Source of the DNA: Magicicada septendecula
Taxonomy: Eukaryota > Arthropoda > Insecta > Hemiptera > Cicadidae
DNA: 64,000 bases
NCBI GenBank assembly: GCA_034769895.1
Contig: CM068372.1
Coordinates: 234,192,843-234,256,842 of the forward strand
Direction of reading: 5' to 3'
Positions 53,355 through 64,000 of this stretch are shown piece after piece (positions within the stretch are counted from its first letter, which is position 1; every line of letters begins with the position of its first letter). The notes below the pieces were generated by a model. The model worked only from the letters and a program-made list of their open reading frames with translations. It made no database searches and was not told the origin of the DNA. Both the position numbers and the translations under genes were made by a program.

Positions 53355-56300
53355 TGTAATAAAATAAATATGAGTGTAAGTTGATGTGTGTTGATGATAT
53401 AGATATTAGATTGTGAAGTATGAGACTCCGATGTAATCAAGTCCAATGTAATATGTTTAATTGGTGTGGCTCTCGACGTCTTACTGGCCTGAAACACTTC
53501 CTTAAGTTTCCCAGCTGGTCGAGTCCCAATGGTAGCAAGACCGGTCGAGTAGCGTAAAGTTGATGAAGAAATATATATGCTCAGCTTCACCGAAAGTTTC
53601 AAAACAAAAATTATTGTTTTGAAGAAAATTAAAAAAAATTATGTTTATAAAAAAAAATAATAAAAAAAAAATTTTAATTTTATTAATTAATTAATTAGGA
53701 TCAATTAATTAATATAGGGCTGTGAAGTTTTAAACAGAGTAATGCTCTTCTGAAAATTTTTATTAAAGTTTTAGTATAATTTAAATAATCTATCACCACT
53801 CATAAGACTGTCTGTAAACCAATCGATATTTGTTTACCTTTCTATTTTTTAGGTTATCTTCACTTACGGGTGGTAAAGTCCTTGTAGATTATCAATTAGA
53901 ATTATATTATTGGTAATTAGTATTATTGAAGAAATAAAGAACTATTAAGTATTGAAAAGTATTAATGTTTTATTAAGTAACAGCAATATTGACTCTTATC
54001 GATTAGTATCGATTCTCAGGATATCGAAAAAAGTTACAAGTATATGTTATAAAAATTATATAGGGTTCTTTAAACAGCCAGTTATTACCAAAGTCAGAGA
54101 AATCGGGCTAATATTTAAAAAGTATAACGTTACAATCAAATTAATAGTTATTAATAAACACAGACATTGAATAATAAATTGTAAATATAATAATTGTTTT
54201 CACCAAACAGCTGTTCTGAACCAAGAAGAGGCACTGGAATTGTCAAAGCAAATGGCTGCCGTCAAGTCGATGAAAATGTTGCTCGTTGCTGCTGCATTCC
54301 AAATAATGTATTTTGACGCAATATTTCTGTTCTCGTGTCCGCAAATCTCTTGTTATATGTTGTGTAGTGACTGGTGTAGTGATTCTGGGTTGTATTTAGT
54401 GTATCTGTATAATTATTAGTTCAAACACTTTCTCCGATTCCGTCACTAATTTGGTTTAATGTATTATACAGTTTTCTAGTGTTTTATGGTGTTTTTCGGA
54501 GTAGATTTATATTGTTCTGTGTTATGGAGTGTTACTTGATCGTTTCTGTTATAATATGATAGTTTCAGAAGTATTTTACAAGTCACTCGCGATTTCACAA
54601 TAACTCACTATACACTCGCTTTGTATGACGATTATAGGTTAGGTTATCCACGTAATTAAACGTATGTCATGTTAACCGTTCAACTACCAATAATTAACTA
54701 ACTGTTTCCTTCAGTTTCAATTAAACTCTTAGCCCATATAATATTATCCTTAACATTGTTCAAAAATATTTTCACATCCTGTGTACATTTTACTATTTCA
54801 CTATATGAATGCCTAAACTTTGGTTATTTGTCAATTTTATTCACTAGATTTGATTTAAATTAATCTTTCAGTTCATTCTGGTTATTTTCAGATTAAATAA
54901 TGCCATTTTATAGTGTTTTCTGTCCAAAAAATAGTAATTTTACTTTCAGTTTGGGTATACTCTGAAGAGTCCAAAACATCAAAATTTACTTCCTGTCATT
55001 ATATAAATTCAGCCATTTTATCAGTTATATTTAATATTAATAATCCTATATTGTATTAAAAGGTTCCTATTCCCTTATTTTCTGGTAATTAATTGAATTA
55101 GTTGTATTCTGAAACATTATTCTGAAATATATGACTCCCATGTCTAAATTTCTGAGTTTAGTCATTTTATTTTTATTTATAATTCTGAATATAATTTATT
55201 AAAATCTCTCTAAATGGTATGTGCAATTATATGGCATGATCTCAAGTTTATTTTGTCTAAACCCCTTTTGTTTATTTGCTTTTAAATGAGTAATTTCTCT
55301 GTTTTGATGAAGTTTGGTTTCCATTCTTTTGGCCTATGATTTTTTTTAACAATTTTTCTTACAAAATAATTTACAAACAATATATGATGTGTGATACCCT
55401 CTCTGACTTTTTACAAATAGTATTATAAATTAAACATGTTTTCAAATTACACAAAAACAATTAGTATTGGTTACAATACAAACAATAGTTAACACAAAAT
55501 AAAGAACATTTTTTTTTTTAAATAAATGGTTGTCTTCAAATCAGACATTTTGCAACAAAATTCCCATTTCCAACATGGAAATATGGTTTACAACAAAGGT
55601 TTTGTACTAACTAACATCTTAATTACTCTCTACTATTTACAAGTGGTAATTATTTTTATAGTTCTGATGTTAGTTGTTTCAGACCCAAACAAATGGCCTT
55701 ATATCTAAAACATTTTTAAACATTCTTGTACTATATACATTAAAACCTTATATTTATATTCTTATTTCTAACTATTATTATAAGTAGGATTCTACAGTTT
55801 TTATACAGTCTTTTATACCTTGTCTTTGGGGAATTGTACCCTGTCATTAACAAATAAATAGTATGAACCGTTCACAAAGCACTATGAAATCTGTTTTTCT
55901 TTTTTCATGTAAAACAAAAATGTTATTTTAAACAGATTCATGTCTTATGAACAACATATTGTCACCGTACACATTTTAAGTCATTGAAAAATGCATATTT
56001 CATTGCATCCAATGTTTGTGATTGCCAAGAATGAAACACAAGGTTCATTTTTTATAATACCCAAAACTATCACTGGTTCACTTTCACTTATATATTATGT
56101 TAATGCTAAATGGTCGTATAGTCTTATTAACATAATAAATTGGTTAGCGTTTTTTCAATGGAGATTTGTTCCATGGGTACTATATTATTGTTTCATCTTA
56201 GTTCACAGGAAACTTTTACTTTGTTCACTTCTCTTTCTTAAATTTATATACATGTGGTTTTTATTTCGTTATACTTTTGTTTTTAGATATTTATTTTGGG

Positions 56301-57060
56301 GATATAGGGATTTGGGTGTCTTTTATAAGAGCATGACATCTTCTTCAGGATGCTGCCCTCTTCTTCTTTCTTCAGTCTTCTTTTCTCCTGCCTTCTGGGA
56401 CTGGTATCTTCTCCATCTTCTTCTTGAATTCAGAAATACACAACCTGTATTGGTTGATCTTGGCTTATTTTAGGGTTTCTATTCTATTTATTCTCCCTCG
56501 TTGTGGGTTTGGTCATATTGTGTACTGCTTTGTTATTTACTATTTTACCTTCCTGGGTTATACCTTGAAAACCTTTGGTTATGAGACTGGTCTTGGATGA
56601 CTCATCACTAGTAACTCCTTTTATTTTAACTTGTATTTTCTTTATAATAATGATTTCTTTCCACAGTTGCTATGAATTAATTAATTTATATTAAATTTAA
56701 TGCTTTCTTCCAAATTTAAACAGTATAACTTTATTATTCTAATGATCAATTGCCATTCAATATTATGCTTATATCTGTCACGCTACAGATTGCTCTCCTC
56801 CAGAAGTAATTATTTCAAACATGTTTATGGATGAAATAATTTCTTATGATAATTTCATCATTTCTTATAATTCATTTTCTTCTCCATTTTTATATCGACT
56901 TTTTTATATTAGAGTTTTATTAATTTTATATATATGGTTACTTGTCTTACTACTGATCCTTTTCGGATAGTTAGTGTCTTCTGAGATATATTATAATTGT
57001 AATACATTTTCTTTCTATATCAACTTCGTGTTGTATCCTTGGGATATTAATTCCCTAACA
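53355..57060 (-). repeat. Element 4 3' LTR (putative, about 3.7 kb)
   Basis: On the sense strand it would start TGTTAGGGAATTAATATCC at 57060, after GGTAGGGAA, a plausible polypurine tract, and end TTTATTTTATTACA at 53355, giving TG...CA ends. Homology to the LTR copy at 20.37-22.09 kb supports that this DNA is LTR. The frames at 53952, 55526, 55991 and elsewhere are chance frames. A CTCTTATAAAAG stretch near 56320 (sense) could be a TATA box. The second LTR is outside the window, so ends are inferred. Confidence 0.5.
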
Positions 57061-58139
57061 TTCCCTACCACGTGGGCTGGGGCAGATCAGAGGGGCACTG
57101 TACGCTACTTCTCTGCTGGCCATACACCACTTCTATAAATTGAGTACAGGGGCATATCCATCCCTGCTCAAAAAACATAATGCTGCTGGAATTATCTTCA
57201 GTCAGTCATCGAATAAATAAATAAAAAGTAGTCTCATTTTCGACTAATAAAAATATCTTTGGATTCTCCACTTCGTAGTCTCTCAGATTATCTCACATTT
57301 TCTATCTTAATAAATCTTCATAATCATTATTATACTCATTACATATATATTTTTCCAAAACTCTTAACTTGTCTGATATATTTAATTTAATTATGGTTGA
57401 AAACCTTTCTTTTAATAATTCTGGTTACTGTTTACAGTGTAACTCTCTTTCTTCTTCATCTGAATTCTCTTTATACTTTCTTCTGGTTATTCATAGTATT
57501 AGCATGGTCTTTATAAATAGTCTTTCGTATTCATTATTTGAATGGTCTTAATATATTATATTTAATTTTTTAACATTGTATCTTAACATTAGATATACAG
57601 GTTGTTATATTGATCATTTTATTTAAACATTTTGGTTCTTTCCTTTCTCTTAGAAAGTTATTAATCTGCCTTCACATTCATTAACATTAATTCATTTATA
57701 TTATATTTCATGTGGTATTTCTTCTCTTTGCATTTCATATAGGTCTTATTATTATCATTGGTTCAAAATCATCTTCTCCATCTGTTTGGTATGAGTTGTT
57801 CTTCTTTGCTCTTAATTAACTGTTTTCATTATCGTTTCATAGGTAATGAGTCTCTTTGCTTCCAAATTTTTTCCTTCTCTGGCATATTACACTCTTTCTT
57901 GTTATTCTTCTCTACTCCTTCAAATTCTATTGTGAATGTTAGCATTTATTCTGGATTAACGTTAATTCTCTTTTCTGAATTAATTACTTTATTTTCTTCT
58001 CAATTCAATCATAATTGACACATAATTATTTCTTGGAACTTGGTTAGTTTTAATATAAAATTCAAACTATTCTTTTTATTTAATTGAAAAATATTTCTCA
58101 TAAATCCTTGTAATATGTTGATCTTATCTTGTTTCAAAG
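57061..58139 (-). other. Element 4 3' non-coding DNA
   Basis: About 1.1 kb of AT-rich DNA between the putative LTR and the tandem repeats. The first 150 bp are GC-richer. Two 60-86-codon plus-strand frames are not convincing genes. Confidence 0.5.
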
Positions 58140-58660
58140 TTCTGACGTTCTATCAACATTCAAATTCTGTTTAATTCATTTATTCCCAGAATTGTTTCAT
58201 TCAGAATTGTTTATAGTAATGTGATCTTACTATTATTTCTGAATGTTTTGGTATTTCTCCAAATTCAAATTCTTCTTAATTATTTACCATAAAGTTTTCT
58301 CATAAACTTAGTTATAGTAAGTTAGTCTTACTTTATTCTTAAATTTTTTGTATATTAACTTCAAAATTCCTTTCTTCTTAATTCTTCCAAAATGTTTTTC
58401 TCATAATTCAGTGGTAGTAAGCTGTGCTTGCTTAATTTTAAATTTTTTAAATTAAGTTCAAAATTCTCTCTCTTTCTCTTTCTTCCATAAAGTTTTGTTC
58501 TAAATTATCAGGTTGTAGTAAGAAGTACTTACTCAATTTTAAATTTTTATAATAAAAATTCTAAATTTCTTCTTTTTATAATTCTCCAAAATGTTCTTCT
58601 CAAAATATTAGGTTGTAAGATGTACTTACATTATTTTTGAATTTTTTAAATTAATTAAAT
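58140..58660 (-). repeat. Tandem 100-bp repeat with hairpins after element 4 pol
   Basis: Five degenerate units repeat every 97-102 bp. Each has a short inverted repeat of the type GTAAG-N5-CTTAC, at about 58214, 58316, 58416, 58517 and 58615. Between hairpins, CCAAAATGTT-, CTCATAA- and AATTTTAAATTTTT-like blocks recur. The array starts about 25 bp after the pol stop codon. Confidence 0.75.
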
Positions 58661-58682
58661 TCAAAATTCTAAAACTCACAAC

Positions 58683-61600
58683 TCATTCTTCATAATATTT
58701 CTTCATAGAAGCTTGATTGTACACTCCTTTGATTTTTCCTGAAATGATTTCCCTCAACTCATATGTATTGTTATGCTTATCATTTACCACAACATATGGG
58801 CCAGTATATAGTAATAGTAGTTTTTTGGTTATGCCTTCTAAGGTGCTAGGCAGCTCTCTATTTTTTAGGAGGACTTTTTCACCCTCTTTATATGTTACGA
58901 TTCGCCCTATTGCCTTCTGGTATTTGGCTTGCCGTTTTTCCTGATCTTCTGCTACCTTATTGTAAAACTTCAACTGGTTGAATTTCCTATTGTTGTTCGT
59001 TGGAAATTCAATGATTTGTTCAATGTCTCGGGGAGTCGGCTTCTCATACATGGCTGAGTACGGTGGAATTCCTATAGCTGGATGGTGGGCGTAATTTAGG
59101 AATGTTTCTGTCGCTGCTAGGTACTCTTGCCACTTTTTCTGTTGGTTGTGACAGTACGTGCGCAATATCCTACCCACTTCTCTTAGTACTCTCTCAGCCG
59201 GATTGCTACTTGGGTGGTAGACTGATGTCTTATATGTTTTGACCCCAAGTGCTAATAAAGTGTCTCGCCATCTCCTCCCCTTAAACTGTGTACCATGGTC
59301 GGTAATAATAGAAAATGGTCTACCGATCTCTGGGATATACAAATCAATAATCACCGCCAAAACCTTTGCTGTCGTTGCCCGATTAACCGGATATAGCTTT
59401 ATATACTTGGTGTAGTGATCCATTATGATTACCAAGTATTTATATCTGTGTCGACCACCGCTACGGGGAAATGGCCCGCATATATCCAAAAACACTTTTT
59501 CCAGTTTTGCGTTGGAAGTTATCGGTATCATGATACCCTCTGTCTTTTCATTGTTTACTTTTGCACATTGGCAGATCTTACAGGACTTGATATATGTTCT
59601 CACCTTGCGGTTGATATTCTTGATCTTACAATTTTCCTCTAGAGCTTGTATCACTTTTAACGCTCCCATGTGACCATACCTGACATGGTAATCGATGATG
59701 ACCTCCTTTTCTATTTGGTGCGGGATTATCACCTTCCATGTCTCATCGTCCAATGCGGTTTTTATGAATAAAATTCCCTTGTTAAGGTGGTAATATTTAG
59801 AAATGGTTTCATCATTGGCTTCTAAACGACTCACAATGTTTTTCAGCTTAGGATCAGACTGCTGATGGATTCGGATATTTATTAAAAAAGCTTGTAAATC
59901 GGCTCTGGTCGTGAATATGTTATAAATTTTTACTAAGCTCTCCTTCTCTCCCTCGAAAGTCTGATCTTCCAGATTTATACGTGACAACACATCCGCTACC
60001 ACGTTCTTCTTTCCTGGAATGTATTCCCATTTCAGGTCATATTCTTGTAGGGCGAGTACCCACCTAGCCAATCGGCCGTGACTCAATTTGCACCTACGAA
60101 GGAACGAGATGGATTTATGATCAGTTCGTACCGTGACTTGATATCCGAGAATGTACGTCCGGAACTTGCTGCATGCGAACACCACGCTCAACAATTCCTT
60201 TTCTGTCACACTGTAGTTCTTTTCGCACTGGTTCAGTGTGCGACTAGCGAAGCTTATTACCAGATGTTGTCCCTCCTCATCTTCCTGGTATAATGTCGTT
60301 CCTAAGCTTAGATCGCTAGCGTCACACTTTAGAAAGAACGGTTTCTTAAAATCTGGGTGACGAAGTATCACACTCTCCAGAAACTTCTCTTTTATCAATC
60401 GGAAAGTAATATCTTGATCTTCACCCCAAGTACATTTGTTTTTGGCAGATAACTGTGGTTGAAACTTGGCTGTCAACTCGGAATATCGGCTCTGAAACTT
60501 CCTGTAATAGTTACAGAGTCCGAGGAAAGATTGCAATTGTTTCCTGTTTCTTGGTTGCGGGAACCTCTGAATTGCCTCCACTTTTTCTGCTGATGGGGTA
60601 ATACCTCTGTCGTCTAGGTTGAAGCCTAAGAATTGTACCTCGCGCGCTATGAACTTGGATTTCTCCAACTTCAGTGTTATGTTGTTCTGCGCTAGTTTGT
60701 TTAGTACAAATTCCACTCTGTAACAGTGCTCCTCCCAGGTTCCGGATGTAATTAGTAAATCGTCAACATAGACGGTGGTAAATTGGAGCGCTTCTGGTCC
60801 CAAAATCTGGTCCATGCATGCCACAAATATGGCGACAGAATTGACAAGTCCGAAGGGCAGTCTCTTAAACTGGTAATTGCGCCCTTCGAAAATGAACGCT
60901 ACATACTGGCGGCTTTGTGGATGCAGCTCTACCTGCCAATAACCACAGACCGTATCCCAGGTGCTAATAAAGTTAGTACCATGAAAACGCTTTAAGATTT
61001 CTTCTATTTCACCGGGAGATGTTCTGTCATTCACAATTGTCTTGTTCAACTCACGCGCATCTAAACAGAGCCGGACTTGTCCGTCTTTCTTCGGAACCGC
61101 AATAATTGGACTAGTGTAAGGTGATTGACTAATCTCAATTATGTCGTTTTCTAACATCTTGTTTATCTCTGTTCTCACGGCTTCTTTGAGCGACTGCGCT
61201 ATTGGATATGACCTCCGGTTAAACTCTACGTTTTCTTTAAAACGAAGCTGGCACTGGTAGTTTTTTACCTTCCCTGGTTCATCAGAAAACACCGCCTTGT
61301 ATTTCTCATATATAGCGATTAGACGATCAGCCAGATGTGTTGGTATTTTCTTGTTATCGCTTCCGCACTGGAAATTCCGTATTTCTTGGATCTTAACTGA
61401 CCATAAATCCTCTCCTCCATTATTGTATATTATGGGTTTAGAAAGAGGGCTGTTTCTAATAACATTTATCTTACGAAGTTGTTGATGTATAGGGCTGGGA
61501 AGTATAGTTGTGCTTCCTATCAGATCTGCGGTCCATGTTACTCCGTCTGGGAAAAGTGATACTCTATTTAAATTAAGATCGATTACTGCCGAATATCTAC

Positions 61601-62083
61601 GAAGAATATCGCAACCGACTAAGATGTCAAATGGTAATCCGGTGGCGATTAAAAATTCCATGTCTAAAGCTATATCACGGCTAACGACACTTAAGGAAAC
61701 TTGCTTCCTAATGGTTTTATTCTGGCGACCAGTTGCACCTACCAATACAATGTTGTTGACTGGTAACATTGGTAAAGTTTTACCACATGTACTCTGTATT
61801 CTCTCCAACTCATTGGAGTTTATTATTGAAATATTAGCTCCTGTGTCTATCATTATTCTAGCGGGAACTCCTTCCACCTCCGCTGTTATATAAATTATCT
61901 CATTATTACTGTTGCTGAGACTCTTCTCGTTCTCTTCCAAAAGTTCAGTTCGTATGTCTTTCAAATAATGGTTACTGATAATAGTGAAGTTTTTATCATT
62001 GTTTGCTTGTTGCAAATCATCCTTTTCTAACCCAGGAAGTATAAGCAGTAACGGGTCATCGTTGTTGATTACTGCCTCCTCTC
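58683..62083 (-). CDS. Element 4 Pol: protease, RT, RNase H, integrase
   Basis: The frame is open from the frameshift site and has no ATG near its start, so it is made as Gag-Pol fusion. Counted from 62015, the protease has MIDTGANISI (Asp57) and FDILVGCDILRR. The RT has VPKKDGQVRLCLDAREL near 308, RLPFGLVNS near 385 and YVDD at 416-419. RNase H has LKCDASDLSLG, TEKELLSVVF and RTDHKSISF. Integrase has the HHCC module (YHVRYGHMGA, then CKICQCAK) and a core with VFLDICGPFP, ITDHGTQFKG and NPAERVLREVG. YTGPYVVV and YEL near the end form the C-terminal tail. All catalytic residues are present and 1110 residues carry no stop, so this copy may be functional for Pol. Confidence 0.95.
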
Positions 62084-62090
62084 GTTTAAA
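62045..62090 (-). promoter_or_regulatory. -1 ribosomal frameshift signal (gag to pol)
   Basis: On the minus strand the gag codons GCT TTA AAC (62092-62084) contain T TTA AAC, one of the strongest known slippery heptamers. An 8-nt spacer is followed by a perfect 7-bp stem, GCAGTAA with TTACTGC (62069-62075 with 62045-62051), and a 17-nt loop. The gag stop lies in the stem, and pol is in the -1 frame. All parts match known retroviral-type signals. Confidence 0.8.
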
Positions 62091-64000
62091 GCATTTTGGT
62101 CATTGTTTAAGTTATTGTTGACCGAGGCATCGTTCGGGAAACTCTGGTTTGTTTCCTGACGTTCTGTACCCTGGTTGATGTTTAACGCCCTGTTCGGTTG
62201 TCTGCCAAGATCTTCCAGGCTGGTACTTCGTCTTTCCTGTTCGTATCTTGGGCCGTCTCGTTCCGCACTCCGCAATCTTCGGTCAGCGCCGTGGAAGCTG
62301 CTCCTCCTCGGTTGATAATATCTCCTGGGTCCGCGATCTTCTGCTCTTATAAAATTTACCCTAGGGCGCGACACTCGGTTATTACTATTGCTATTATTAT
62401 TATTATTAATATTATCATTATAGTAATTTCGGTTAGGTGGGTAAGGCCTGTTACCATTGTTGTTGGGATATGGATTTCTCTGACTGTATGGAACATTATT
62501 ATTTTGTTGATAAAAGTGGTTTCGATTATTTGGGTAGGGGTTGTTATTTCTCACGCCGTTAAAATTTCCGTTAAACTGGTTATTACGCGGCTGGTTGTTA
62601 GGGCCGTCGTAATTACTGGGCTGGTTCCGGTTATTTGTATGGTTATTGCCGTTATTGGGGTAAGTAGTCGGCCTTGCTTCTGGTCTCTCATTTCTCTTCC
62701 TGCTCTGCCGATAATACTCTTCATTCTCGTATCCCTCCAATAACTCAGTCATTCCCTGGATCGTCTTGATCTGACTACCTCTCCGGGCCCTGATAATGTC
62801 CTCATCATAGTGATAAGATATCTTATTCACTAAACATTCTTCTGGGATTGCTGGCTCAAGGTGCTTTGCCATACACACCTTCCCCAAGAAATATGCCGTC
62901 ATACTGCTACCTAATTGTGACCTGTATCTTCCGTTACAAATATTGTCACGTATCAAGTTCTGGGTGGTCTCAGACCAGTATTTTGTCTTAAACATTTTCC
63001 GGAACTGTTGGTAGTCGGAAATTTCACTCCGGTTGGCCATCCACCAATTATCTGTAATGTCTCGGAAGGACTCGTCGAATATCTCCCTGCTATGGCTCCA
63101 TTGGGTAATTTTATGCTTGGTCAAATATTCTTCTACCCTAGCCAGGAACTCCATCGGCTTGCGTTTGTATTGCCGGAAGTTGAGCCACTCTCGGTTTTCG
63201 TTGACGGGCAATCCGGTGAAATGAGTCGGTCTGTTTCTAATCGCTTCCATCTCCTCTCGGCTTTGTCGCACCTGACCGGTGATATTGGCCATGGTCTCTT
63301 GTATATCATTACATCGTTCTGTGACCTGGTTGCGTACTTTTCCGAATTCTTCTTGATTTTCCTTTCTCTGTTCTTCTACCTTCCTACGACTATGTTCTTC
63401 AATATTTGTGAACTTGATGTTCACCACTTCTTTAAACTCATTCACCTCCTTTTCGGTCTGGTTGCACTTTCCATCAATCTCTCGAATCTGTCGATTGACC
63501 ATTATATTTTCTTCTTCCATCTTCTTATCCATCGCTTTTTTGTTAACCTTGATTTCCTTATTCATTTCTTCTCGCAACAATTCCATTCTTTCGTCCAGTT
63601 TGTCCAAATTCTCCTGATTTACTTCCCTTAACTCTTCTCTTAGAATTTGATTGTCCTCTCTCAATTCTTCCAATTTCTCCCCCATCTTCTCTTCCAACTT
63701 CCTGTTATCTTCTTTCAACTCTTCCTTCAATTGTCGGTTGTTCTTCTCTATCTTCTTCCTGGTTTCATCTATTTTCTGATTAGTATTTTCAATTTTATTA
63801 ATCAACTCTTCTTTAGTCGCCTTGAATTCTTCCTTGAACGATTGGTTGTCTTCCTTCAATTCTTCCATGTTCTTGTTCATCCCAGTCAACTCTTCTTTTG
63901 TGGATTGATTATCCTTCTTCAATTCTTCTAACTTTCCTCCCATCCTCTCTTCCATCTTCTAGCTGTTTTCTTCCATCTTCTCTTCCATCTTCTTGCTGTT
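62069..64000 (-). CDS. Element 4 Gag (N-terminus outside window)
   Basis: From the ATG at 63955 the frame has 628 residues. The first about 230 form a coiled coil with repeated KLEELKEDNQ-type units. A capsid follows with RKPMEFLARVEEYL, ITDNWWM, FKTKYWSETTQNL and GSSMTAYFLG. The tail has an Asn-rich stretch (about residues 455-530) and an Arg-rich NFIRAEDRGPRR and ERDGPRYEQ module, and no CCHC knuckle. Upstream of the ATG the same frame continues to 64000 with MEEKMEENS after one TAG at 63959-63961, so the protein originally began further upstream, and this copy has a nonsense change or starts at an internal Met. The basic tail recurs at 20733-20876. Confidence 0.85.

Noticed and set aside
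55655..55710. Possible downstream P4HA exon (SDPNKW-like peptide after a TTTCAG)
   Set aside because: The residues do not follow the expected P4HA C-terminal pattern after the KW motif, and it lies inside the putative element 4 LTR.
55991..56473. 160-codon plus-strand open frame rich in Phe, Leu and Tyr
   Set aside because: It lies in AT-rich DNA inside the putative element 4 LTR, has no family motif, and its hydrophobic composition is what T-rich DNA yields by chance.
1..64000. CRISPR array, operon or prokaryotic defence system
   Set aside because: No regularly spaced short repeats with unique spacers and no clustered bacterial genes; the DNA is eukaryotic with a spliced exon and retroelements.

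Overview
The window is eukaryotic, AT-rich, intron-like DNA, most likely from an arthropod and probably an insect. That reading rests on one prolyl 4-hydroxylase exon with good splice sites, mariner and Penelope-like elements, and several Ty3/Gypsy elements whose Gag proteins start with long coiled coils. No bacterial-type gene organisation is present. Nearly all recognisable sequence is transposable-element DNA, much of it nested. The only host coding sequence I can support is the 166-bp P4HA exon at 4128-4293 (+), so much of the window may be intron or intergenic DNA of that gene.

Layout. 1-395: 3' end of a Penelope-like element (PLE). 420-2930: AT-rich, repeat-bearing, LTR-like DNA. 4128-4293: host exon. 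4741-4960: 3' end of a mariner. 4966-5620: fragment of an LTR element with a duplicated primer-binding region. 5622-7721: nearly complete PLE (RT plus GIY-YIG). 7722-17880: Gypsy element 1 (minus strand), with LTRs over 1.8 kb and a damaged gag-pol. 19130-20205: 5' part of a mariner, the same family as the 4.7-kb fragment. 20310-31561: a DDE-type DNA transposon with matching terminal repeats. It is interrupted by an old LTR copy (20.37-22.09 kb) and by three 0.8-2.85-kb LTR-like blocks (24.58-31.10 kb), and it carries a 0.7-kb inverted repeat of its own transposase. 31800-32241: another PLE 3' end. 32242-53354: element 3 (minus strand), a tandem LTR-internal-LTR-internal-LTR arrangement with gag but no visible pol. 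Nested inside it is element 2 (36156-48506, plus strand), a young, nearly intact 12.35-kb Gypsy with a 4-bp target duplication. 53355-64000: element 4 (minus strand), a Gypsy with intact pol and a gag that runs out of the window, apparently inserted in an element-3 LTR.

How the parts work. Elements 1, 2 and 4 encode the usual Gypsy set: Gag, aspartic protease, reverse transcriptase, RNase H and integrase. Element 4 has a textbook -1 frameshift signal (TTTAAAC, 8-nt spacer, 7-bp stem) between gag and pol. Element 2 has a GGGAAAT candidate, then an in-frame UAG between protease and RT. The most unusual protein is the element 2 Gag. In place of a CCHC knuckle it ends in an RGG / RanBP2-type zinc finger / RGG module, laid out like the RNA-binding region of FUS-type proteins. 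Elements 2 and 3 have different Gags and primer-binding sites, yet share an antisense-coded basic peptide downstream of their sense coding regions. No previously undescribed cellular system such as a defence island is visible. The novelty lies in the retroelement architectures.
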